From Hormiphora californensis (lineage: Eukaryota; Ctenophora; Tentaculata; Cydippida; Pleurobrachiidae): DNA of 64,000 bases. This document shows, piece after piece, positions 12,442 to 21,693 of the stretch. The translations under genes were made by a program, and so were the position numbers. The DNA is taken from NCBI GenBank assembly GCA_020137815.1, contig CM035357.1:3616528-3680527 (forward strand), read 5' to 3'. The notes under the pieces were generated by a model. That model searched no databases and was not told the origin of the DNA. It saw only the letters and a program-made list of their open reading frames with translations. The first letter of the stretch is position 1. Each line of letters starts with the position of its first letter.

Positions 12442-12620
12442 CTCTGATGTATGAGCTGTCATGACCTGAATACTCACCACTCTGTTCTGCTGTTGAGAGC
12501 TGGGAATTTATAATTATTGCCGCTGGGAAAATAATTATAATTAGGGGGCGTGAATCATTTGATAAAACATGTTGAAACTGTCCCGATCATGCGACACAAA
12601 TAGACATTCAACTAATGCAG

Positions 12621-12693
12621 CAGTCGGACCCCGATCTACCGGCCAAACCCCTATCCGGTTTCCCGAGTATCCCGTTAAATCGCGATCCGACAG
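12621..12693. mobile_element. pogo-like MITE, degenerate copy
   Basis: Starts CAGTCGGACCCCGATCTACC and ends ATCGCGATCCGACAG, a decayed version of the TIR. It lies just downstream of the first G-alpha terminal exon. Confidence 0.65.
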
Positions 12694-12778
12694 TTGTTGA
12701 TTGTTGAATCTGATCTGAAAAGCTAAAAGTATTTTAGTTTTTCAGCTAGTAGGGTTTCAGTCTTACTGCGTACTTTGG

Positions 12779-13199
12779 AACTCCGGGTAAGCCGGAAGAA
12801 CGTGTTTGTCTCATGAGGCCTCATGAGGCGCTTCACGAGGCTTCATGAGGCGTCATGAGGCTTCATGAGGCATTTGCCTCATTCCAACTTTGTTTCGATG
12901 CCTCATGAGGCCTCACTGCACGAGCAGTTTTGACATGTATGTGCTCATGAGGAATATCTCATGACACCTTAGGGTGAGGGTTAGAGTTAGGGCCGGGTTT
13001 CGGTTCCAGTTAGGGTACGAACCTAACCACTAGGCCTAGGGGTTAACCCCCAACCAATTATGATATGCCTAGGGGTTAAAAACTAACCCTGATCCTGACG
13101 AGTGCCTCATTAGGCACTGAAACAGCTGAAAATGCCCCTTGAGGCCCCATGAAGACGCCTCATGAGACAAACGGACACGTTCTTCCGGCTTACCGAGTT
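12779..13199. mobile_element. TIR element with TCATGAGGC repeats
   Basis: The ends are inverted copies: GGTAAGCCGGAAGAACGTG at the left and CACGTTCTTCCGGCTTACC at the right, each extended by an AACTC/GAGTT step. The subterminal parts carry tandem TCATGAGGC motifs, and the middle has a TAGGGTTAGGG-like stretch. No ORF of note. It sits in the intron between the two G-alpha terminal exons. Confidence 0.75.
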
Positions 13200-14005
13200 T
13201 GGTGTGATGAAATTCTAGCTGTTATTTCTGTACAGATCCCTTATTACCTGCAATGACGTTGTTATGACGTAATATGTAGTAATCAGTAAAGCAGTGTAAA
13301 CTCTGTAAAGTAAGGGGGAGACACACTGAAGTTGAGCGCGCTCGTTCAAATCTCAACCTCGCGAGACACACTGAAGTTCGAAGTTCGAAGTTTCGCGAAA
13401 ACCCATTTTCGGCTGAGAAATCATTTGTAAGATGCTGGCAATTTCTCATTTGCCGCATACGGCGTCTAGACGGCGTCGCACCGCCGTCTAGTCGCTGTCT
13501 AGACGGTATACCGGCTAGACAGGTTTCGATAAAATCAGCTAAAAACGGTACCAAAATTGCTTGAAACGGGTTATAGACGGTATCAGACGGTCTCTAGATG
13601 GGTTATAGACGGTATCCGACGGTGTTGCGACGGTATCAGATGGTCTCTAGACGGTCTCTAGACGGTACCGTCCCGGTGTCTAGACAGTGTCTGGACGGTC
13701 TCTAGACGGTATCCGTCCAAAGTTGAGACGGCACGTCTGAAAATTGTACCAGACGTTGAGACGGACTTTTAGAACTCCGTCTGTATTTCAGACGGAGTTT
13801 TAAAAGTACGTTTAAACGCAGTCTAAAGGAAAATCGATGAAAGTACCGTCTAAACAACGTCTCAACTGAAACCGGTCAACATACCGTCTAAACAACGTCT
13901 AAACAGAATCTCGCGATTCAGTTTCAAATACCGTCTAGACAACTTCTCCAGCAATTTCGATACGAATACCGTCTAAACAACGTCTAGACAACGTCTCAAA
14001 TAACG

Positions 14006-14104
14006 ATGTCTAGACTCGACCGTTTTCGAAGACCATTCTGGATTACCCATGCCACTGGCATGGGTAATCCAGAATGGTCTTCGAAAACGGTCGAGTCTAG
14101 ACAT
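14006..14104. repeat. perfect 99-bp palindrome inside the foldback loop
   Basis: The arms beginning ATGTCTAGACTCGACC are mirrored exactly around the centre GCCACTGGC, leaving one unpaired base. The left arm is the end of the foldback arm motif, so the palindrome is a hairpin nested inside a hairpin. Confidence 0.92.
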
Positions 14105-14175
14105 TGCCAGTTGGAATTAGTGGTAGATGTGTGCCTATTGAATGAAAATTATGTACTACATGTGTTTAAACAGCA

Positions 14176-14324
14176 CAGTCGTACCGCGATGCTCGGGGAC
14201 GGGAAAGGGGTTTTGCCCGGTAAATCGGGGCCCCATGCCAAATATCATGAATTTTCTATATCGGAGAAAGGTTATCCTCCCGGTAATTTTCGTATCCGAC
14301 TTCAAATAAATCAAGATCCAACTG
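14176..14324. mobile_element. pogo-like MITE nested in the foldback loop
   Basis: Starts CAGTCGTACCGCGATGC and ends AAGATCCAACTG, related to the TIRs of the copy at 266-437. Its position in the loop shows it inserted after the foldback formed. Confidence 0.6.
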
Positions 14325-15112
14325 TACATCATTTTCATTATCAAAAAGGCACACATTCATCACCAATTATAACTGGTTAAAAGCGGTTGGAAAGTTTTAA
14401 ACACTGCAGCTGTAAATAGAAATGTAAAAAGGAGATGATACAATATTAAAGTAAAAGTTGTCTAGACGGTATTTGAAACTGAATCGCGAGATTCTGTTTA
14501 GACGTTGTTTAGACGGTATGTTGACCGGTTTCAGTTGAGACGTTGTTTAGAGTTAGACGGTACTTTCATCGATTTGCCTTTAGACTGCGTTTAATTTAAA
14601 CTTTAAACGTACTTTTAAAACTCCGTCTGAAATACAGACGGAGTTCTAAAAGTCCGTCTCAACGTCTGGTACAATTTTCAGACGTGCCGTCTCAACTTTG
14701 GACGGATACCGTCTAGAGACCGTCCAGACACTGTCTAGACACCGGGACGGTACCGTCTAGAGACCGTCTAGAGACCGTCTGATACCGTCGCAACACCGTC
14801 TGATACCGTCTATAACCCGTCTAGAGACCGTCTGATACCGTCTATAACCCGTTTCAAGCAATTTTGGTACCGTTTTTAGCTGATTTTATCGAAACCCGTC
14901 TAGCCGGTATACCGTCTAGACGGCGGTGCGACGCCGTCTAGACGCCGTATGCAGCAAATGAGAAATTGCCGATTTGAACGAGCGCGCCCAACTTCAGTGT
15001 GTCTCCCGCCTAAAAAAGCGATCTGAATATAATTTCCCACGCTCAATATATTTTCCCACGCTCAATATATTTCCCACGCCCTTCCATGACTACCAGTACC
15101 ATTCTCTTTCAG

Positions 15113-15445
15113 ATATTCGGCAGTATTATCAAATACCCGTGTTTCGCGGCCGCCTCAATAATCCTCTTCCTCAACAAAAAGGACCTCTTTGCGGAGAAAG
15201 TCCAAGTGTCCCACATTCGTGATCACCATCCCTCGTACACTGGCCCGGAGAGAAATGCTGACGCTGGGATGACCTTTTTCGGTCGTTTGTTTGGGGCCAA
15301 GTTTTCAGAGTGTGCCCCTGATGGTAAAGACACGTTGTTTGTTCATTACACGTGTGCAGTTGATAGAGATAACATGAAGAAGATCTATGCTGCAATTAAA
15401 GACACCCTGCTAGCAAATAATCTCGAAGAGTTTGCATTGACATGA
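15113..15445 (+). CDS. Alternative terminal exon of the G-alpha gene
   Basis: A 110-residue exon preceded by the acceptor CTCTTTCAG and starting in phase 0, exactly like the exon at 12106, so both can join exon 11714-11809. It has the same order of motifs: IFGSIIKYPCF, FLNKKDLF (guanine specificity), YTCAVD, then a helix ending EEFALT and TGA. Compared with the first version it has its own linker (ERNADAGMTFFGRLFG) and a different receptor-coupling tail. The remaining exons of a second gene are not present, so alternative splicing is the simplest reading. The other possibility is a remnant of a partial tandem duplication. It has no internal stop, and the key motifs are intact. Confidence 0.85.
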   Translation: MFGSIIKYPCFAAASIILFLNKKDLFAEKVQVSHIRDHHPSYTGPERNADAGMTFFGRLFGAKFSECAPDGKDTLFVHYTCAVDRDNMKKIYAAIKDTLLANNLEEFALT

Positions 15446-16041
15446 TTATATTTACTGCTTTTATAGTTATACAATCTTATAGTTTACCGACTGTGAAGCT
15501 TTGAAGAATTATGTTATGTTGTTATTGCCAAAAAGATGATTGAAATGCGAAACTTACTGCGCGTTTTTTAATTGCGCGTACTAAAACGCGCGCGTCCCGT
15601 GAAATAAATTCAAAATTTAAATAAACTTCTCCCGCTCACCCCGGCCGGTCCGATTTTTCGGTCAGCGTTTGCCAAAAATCTGGGTGTTTCCGGTTTCGTG
15701 AGTGCTGACTGCCAATCCAGCTCGCAAAGAGACAACTGACACGGACTTATAGGTCCCAAATAACAACCTAATTTGAGAAGGGCATTTTTTCACCAACTGT
15801 GAACTGCGCTTTTTGGGGAAAATTAGAGTATCTAGGCTTAGGCTCGAATAATTTAACGCAGCTTCAGCTTGCCTTTTGGGCTGCCCCCACGGCCCCGAAT
15901 TCTTCCTTGTATAGACTCTAAACTTTAGACTAGAAGCTTGACTTTTTCTCATACTTTTCTCATTCTCTAAATCGTTGACTATCATATTCTAAAATTTCTC
16001 GATTTCATAATTATCACTAATTTAATAGAGCGTCTACAAAG
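15446..16041. other. intergenic; upstream region of the p53-family gene
   Basis: No ORF is supported. 15555-15600 is rich in CpG (ACTGCGCG, ACGCGCGCG) with inverted copies of a TGCGCGT/ACGCGCG motif. This could be promoter DNA, although no TATA element was identified. Confidence 0.4.
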
Positions 16042-19000
16042 ATGAGCCAAGAGGACCTAAAGCTATCACAGTTATCAGAGGGTGCACTTCAAGTACTCTA
16101 CAATGATATGTAAGCAATTCCCGCTGTTAATTTTATACTCCCTACTGGGTTTGTGGACCTTTTTGCTTGACAACAATCAAAATAATTAACCACCCCCCCT
16201 CCTCCTCCTCAGGATGCTGTTTAACCACCCCCCCATCCCTCTTCTCAGGATGCCGTTAACCCCCCCCCCCATCCCTCTTCTCAGGATGCCGTTAACCCCC
16301 CCATCCCTCTTCTCAGGATGCCGTTAACCCCCATCCCTCTTCTCAGGATGCCGTTAACCCCCCATCCCTCTTCTCAGGATGCCGTTAACCCCCCATCCCT
16401 CTCCTCAGGATGCCGTTAACCCCCCATCCCTCTCCTCCTCAGGATGCCGTTAACCCCCATCCCTCTTCTCAGGATGCCGTTAACCCCCCATCCCTCTTCT
16501 CAGGATGCCGTTAACCCCCCATCCCTCTTCTCAGGATGCCGTTAACACCCATCCCTCTTCTCAGGATGCCGTTAACCCCCCATCCCTCTTCTCAGGATGC
16601 CGTTAACCCCCCATCCCTCTTCTCAGGATGCCGTTAACCCCCCATCCCTCTCCTCAGGATGCCGTTAACCCCCCCTTTCTCAGGATGCCGTTTACCACTG
16701 CACTGCTATCCTCCCCAACCGGAGTCCCTCTCTACACCCCAGCTTCCTCATCCTCCCATCTTGGTGGAGCCACCATTCAGAGTGCCCTTGCTGGCGCTAT
16801 ACCCGGACCATCCACTGTTGAACCAATCGTCAAGATAGAATACGATTTGGCTTTGTAAGTACATTATTTTCTCTCTCTTTCTATATTTTCTCTCTCAATC
16901 AATAAAAGCCTTCTAAACAATACAAGCCCAAAACACGTCCTTTGTTGAGAAATCTCTTTCTCCTACGTTGTACTTATCTGATATCTCTATCTATCTCGAC
17001 ATCCCCTCTCGGCTCTCTCACAGCAATTTTTCACCCCATCTAAGGGGAAACTCTAACTGAATGGCATCCCATTAATGGCATCCCATCAACAGTAAAACTC
17101 TCCCGGTGTCCCGATTTTTTTTTCACGCCTGGAATTTTCATTTTGGGGGCTCGTTTTGCTGCAAGAATTTTACTGTTTGCTGCAGTCATGGATAGGGATT
17201 TTCCAAATTTTCCCTATAAGATTGGAATTTTTCCTGGAATATTCCCCTACTGCAGTCCCCTGCAGTCCCTATAATATTGGAATATTCCCCTACTGCAGTC
17301 CCTATAAGATTGGAATATTCCCCTACTGCAGTCCCTATAAGATTGGAATATTCCCTGGAATATTCCCCTACTGCAGTCCCCTGCAGTCCCTATAAGATTG
17401 GAATATTCCCTGGAATATCCCCTACTGCAGTTCCTGCAGTTCACAGTTATCAAAATTCCTTGAAAATTCTCTCTGCAGTCCCTGCTGCAGTGCTGCAGAG
17501 ATAGAATATTCCAAGAAAATTCCACTGCTGCAGTCCCTGCAGCACTGCAGCAGGGACTGCAGAGATGGAAAATTCCAAGAAAATTCCACTGCTGAGACTG
17601 CAACAGTGACAGTAACGATCTCACCCCTTTGTAAAGCTATGGGGAAAAAAGAGAGCTATATTAAAGTATGAATCTCTCTTTTCTTTCCCCTTCCCCCTTA
17701 CTTGACTGTTGTCGGTGCACTAGGCACAACTGGGGCATGCCCCAACATATTCTATCTCTCTGTTATAACAGAGAGATAGAATATGTTACACACTGCTGCA
17801 GCACTGCTCTGTGTGTAAGTATGGGAAATATCTTCTGCTGCAGTAGCAGCCGCTGCACTGCTGCAGTGCCCTAATATTTTTTCATTTTGCTGCATAGATT
17901 TTGTTTTGCTGCAGAATTTTTGCATTTATCTTTCCTTCATATTCCAGAGATCGGGACACTGGGAAAACTCTAACTGATAATGGACCACAGTGATGGTTCT
18001 TTCTCTGTATTCTCTCTGTGTGCCCAATACAATGTACTGCCTACAGAGAGAATACAGAGAAAGAACCATCACTGTGGTCCATTATCAGTTATAGTTTTAC
18101 TGTTGATGGGAATTGGGATCCCATTAATGGGATGCCATTCAGTCAGAGTTTCCCCTAAAACACCCCATTCATTCAGATCCCAGTGGCCGGGTGAGTTCGG
18201 ATTCAACCTGAAATTTGAGGAACTCCCGAAGTACAAGAAGAACTGGCCATGTTGTTTCTCATCATCCCGGGACATTGTGATTGTCAAGGATGGAATCCCC
18301 ATACCCTTCACCTTCACCAGCACTTCTGCCATCTCTGGTCTACAGGTAAATATATACATATATATAATAGGGGGCGAGGGAAAGAATCTAAGCTACTTGG
18401 CTAATGAGATTTTTGAGCTTTGAGTGGTAAATTTGCACGATTTTTCCTGGTAAACCAGATTAACCAGCAATTTAGTAACTTAACTTAAACACAACGGTCA
18501 CTGGATATAATAAAGCTTGCGTGACTATTATTATATCTAGCTGAGCTCAGTTAGTTCCCAATCGAACAGTTTTTGCACTTGTTATTTCGTTTCAGGTTCG
18601 GGTCCATGCAGTGTTTACCTCCCCTGAGTACTTTTCATCGCCAGTGAAGCCATGCAACAACCACAAGAGCACAGGTCATTAGTAAACTAGAAATCGAATT
18701 TTTAAATTATATATATCTCTGACAAAAGTTCTCGACAGCGATTGGGATTTATTCTGGATCTCGCAAACTTGACATGATTGTTTCACTTTATATCTCTAAC
18801 ACACACGCAACTCCAGAGACCCCAGAGTTCCTTATGTGCCCGAATGAGAAGAGTTTCCATGTTAGGGATGATTCGGGCCGGCACGGGATTGTCATCCCCC
18901 TGGATTCATGCCGAGGTAGGAAAAAAATTAATTATTAAATTAACTAATTAGGCAATTAGGTAGGGGCAATAGCGTTGGCTATATTTCCTTGTTCGACCCT

Positions 19001-19964
19001 CTCTCTGTAAAGAGAGTTAGAACATAGCAAAGCCACTGACCCACCCACTTACACTCCCCCCGTTCCATCAGACGACACGAAAAGAGGAGTTGAGCTCCAG
19101 GAGATGTTAACCTTCAATTGTAGATCCAGTTGCACGGTAAAGGGACATGGTTCTGGGATCAATAACAGACATTTGTCCCTAGTCTTCACACTGGAGTGAG
19201 TAGTGTTGGGGTTGAATAATTTTGGGTTGAATAATTTAGTGGTTTGAATAGTTTTATCTTCTCTTCACTTTAAATGAATTAAAGTGAGTAAGATGGACGA
19301 GGAGAGCGCTGTCGAAGGAGAGAATCTAATGAGAGGGAGAGAGAGAAATAGAGGCCTCTCTCTATATAATAGAGGGGATAGAAAGGGCCAAGGGGGGATG
19401 GTATAGTAGTAATACAAGAAAGAAACATAGTCTTACTGAGAGAGGACAGAAAGAGGGGAAGAGATGCCAGACTGGCTGACAACTAATTGAAGCTCATCAC
19501 TTCCTTAAACTAATATATATATATATATATTTATCAGTACAATGTATACAGTTGTTATTGAAGTATAGTCAATGTACTAATTATCTAATTAACATCACCA
19601 CCCCCAGAACGAGTGATGCAGTGCCAGTAGGGCGGCGAGCGATCAACCTGAAGGTGTCAGTCAGCCCTGGCCGAGATATAACAACCCTCCTGAAGGATCG
19701 AAAGAGGAGCCGGTCCGAGGCGTCAACTGCAAGTGGAGCCGGGAGTCCTAGCCTTGGAGAGACGAATCAGGCGAAGAGAATGGCACTACCAGGTGTCTCA
19801 GATTACCATGTAATCGTAAGTTTGGGAGGATATAGTGCTCGATCATAATCGTTCTTCATTACTCATCTGTCTTCATTACTCTTCCATCTTTATATTTTGT
19901 AGATTTTTTCCCTGATTTTCTCTTTCTATTCTTTGTAATCTTTATCTCTAATCTCTCTCTCTCT

Positions 19965-20024
<60 letters not shown>

Positions 20025-20603
20025 CATTCCGATTGATTTGGCAGGTGAAATGTACCAAAAAGTACAGGAGATACTTACAATCAGTGGCAAATGCCTGCGA
20101 TGAGCGATACATGAAGAGCCCTCCTAACGACTGGAAAAGGTGACTTTGTAAATAAAAACTAACATTTTCTCATTCTCAGTATTGCAAAACCAAAAGCGCG
20201 GCGAAGGTTGTTAACGCAGTCACCTCTGAGTTGGGATGCTCTGTTCAAGGGTGGGTTTTGTTTACTAACCATTAGCATTAAATATTCTATTCGCTCCGAT
20301 ATTTTCTGTCTCATTCTAACCTCAAATCTTTTCAGTGTGTTTGGGACTACCACTACCAGTCAAGAAAGCAATGCCACCCCTGAAAACGGATCTCAGCCTG
20401 ACAACTATACCCTGGAAGGGTGGCTGGCCCGATACGGCCTGGATATGTATGTCGGGCAACTGGAAGCTGCCGGTTTTGGGACAAGCGAGTCGTTTAGCAT
20501 TCTTTCAGACCAGGACCTAACCAATATGAGAATTTTTGACAAATGTCATCGGCTTACCCTCCTACATGCTTCTCAGAGGGTGCTCATGAGAAGGCTTGCT
20601 TAA
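16042..20603 (+). CDS. p53/p63/p73-family transcription factor with SAM domain
   Basis: Nuclear sequence-specific regulator of the p53 family, 426 residues from nine exons: 16042-16109, 16684-16854, 18177-18345, 18596-18674, 18817-18915, 19072-19195, 19608-19815, 20045-20139 and 20336-20603. All phases agree. The N-terminus is short and acidic (SQEDLKLSQLSEG), in the place of a transactivation segment. The DNA-binding domain starts around SQWPGEFGF. It keeps the zinc ligands (CNNH and NCRSSC) and the end motif SPGRD. A Lys/Arg-rich linker (KDRKRSRS) follows, then a short helical exon where an oligomerisation domain is expected, then a C-terminal SAM domain (LEGWLARYGLDMYVGQLE to HRLTLLHASQRVL). 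The SAM domain makes it p63/p73-like. Several human DNA-contact positions differ (see findings). The exon-4 donor ACAG|GTCATT is weak. Confidence 0.9.
16201..16689 (+). repeat. minisatellite of the p53-family exon 2 acceptor
   Basis: Sixteen tandem copies of an approximately 31-bp unit, CCCATCCCTCTTCTCAG|GATGCCGTTAAC. Each carries a pyrimidine tract, a CAG acceptor and the first bases of exon 2. Only the last copy (GATGCCGTTTACC) leads into the full exon. From about 16628 two upstream copies are open and in frame with the exon, so their use would add a short Pro-rich insert. Confidence 0.95.
17043..18156. mobile_element. TIR element in intron 2 of the p53-family gene
   Basis: The left end AGGGGAAACTCTAACTGAAT and the 16 bases after it are inverted with one mismatch at the right end. 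The interior holds many CTGCAG-centred repeats (17170-17590), a palindrome at about 17744-17787 and a long inverted pair at about 17978-18090. No transposase. Its right end is 20 bp from the exon-3 acceptor. Confidence 0.85.
19954..20020. repeat. CT microsatellite beside an acceptor
   Basis: A nearly pure CT run that ends about 20 bp before the acceptor of p53-family exon 8 and extends its pyrimidine tract. Confidence 0.9.
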
Positions 20604-21693
20604 ACTAACCCCCACTAACCCTTGCATGGACATTAATTGTTTATTTTGGCTGTTACTGAAGTCAAAGACACATGTGTCTAACGAACTTAATTTGTTTTAT
20701 TAATTGTAACAGTCAACTATGAATTATGTTTTTAATAATCCTGGTTGGTATGGTTGTAAACACCTTCAAAACATTGAACCAGTTATTTTAACCACAGTTA
20801 TTTTTTTAACATTATTACACCATGTATTTTAATTTATTCCGTTGACAATGCCAACATGTGTGGGCTATCTATGACACTGTATTACATACTTATTTTATAC
20901 ATCAACAGTTTTTCAAGAAAAAACAACCACTGTGTTTTGATTTTGGCAGTCAAATCCTATCTCTCCCCCAATCGCACACTTCACACCTAATCAGTCTGTC
21001 GTGTGATTCTTTCTCACACCCCAGCCAGAACCAATCGTAACCTCTCCCAACTTCTTTTAGCGACCTAATGACACCAGAATGTTGCTGGTGGAGTGGCTCG
21101 ATGAAAATCATGACTAAGATAAGATTTCCACGGGGGATTTATGGAATTCAATTCTACATTCTTTGCAGTAGGACAAGAGGAATAGCCCTACATGAACCCT
21201 ATCAGTTATCACATATATGGGTAGTCATTGTTCATACTCTTAGGAGACTGGGACAGTCTGAACAAGTCCTGAACAAGGTACCGAATAGCCGATATATTGT
21301 ATCTTCAATTTCCCACGGTATATCGCCTCTTGTCTCTCAGCAGATCTGCAGCTCAACATCATAATCGAGAAGACAGTGAACTGTGAAACTTTTCCGGATG
21401 GTCCCTCAGAATCTTCATTGGCCCCTCGGTGGATTAGATCATCACAGCAGAATCCGCGGGTACCCTCTTGTGTCTGACTTGACGTAACGCGCGGCTGTTT
21501 CTCTGGTCTCCCGTGTGCGCTCTGCCCGCTGCATTTCTACGAAACCCTCTCGAACTCGCCCCGGCATGTCCCGATCTCTCTCGATCTCTCTCCCTACACA
21601 CGGGTCGCCCCGGGTAACCACACCTTCACAACGCACACACAGACCAATCTGCACGTGCAGCTCAAATGACCGAACACAAGCCGCCCCTTCTAG
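20604..21693 (+). other. intergenic, with small coding-like patches
   Basis: Two short open stretches follow acceptor-like sites. One begins after TCTTTTAG at 21060 and reads RPNDTRMLLVEWLDENHD before a stop. The other, around 21348-21480, reads QLNIIIEKTVNCETFPDG onward to a stop. Either could be a 5' exon of the adenylyl cyclase gene. Neither could be joined with confidence. Confidence 0.3.

Larger units (their letters stand above)
13314..15010. mobile_element. 1.7-kb foldback element built on CGTCTAGAC motifs
   Basis: The left terminus GGGGGAGACACACTGAAGTT is inverted at the right terminus AACTTCAGTGTGTCTCCCGCC. Arms of about 650 bp on the left and 550 bp on the right are near-complementary and packed with GTCTAGACGGT-type motifs. 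TAA flanks both sides, a possible 3-bp target duplication. The central loop (about 14000-14460) holds a perfect palindrome and a pogo-like MITE. There is no transposase, so it would be mobilised in trans. It ends 102 bp before the acceptor of the alternative G-alpha terminal exon. Confidence 0.85.

Noticed and set aside
10656-16689. CRISPR-like arrays
   Set aside because: The units are head-to-tail tandem repeats without unique spacers, in introns of animal genes.
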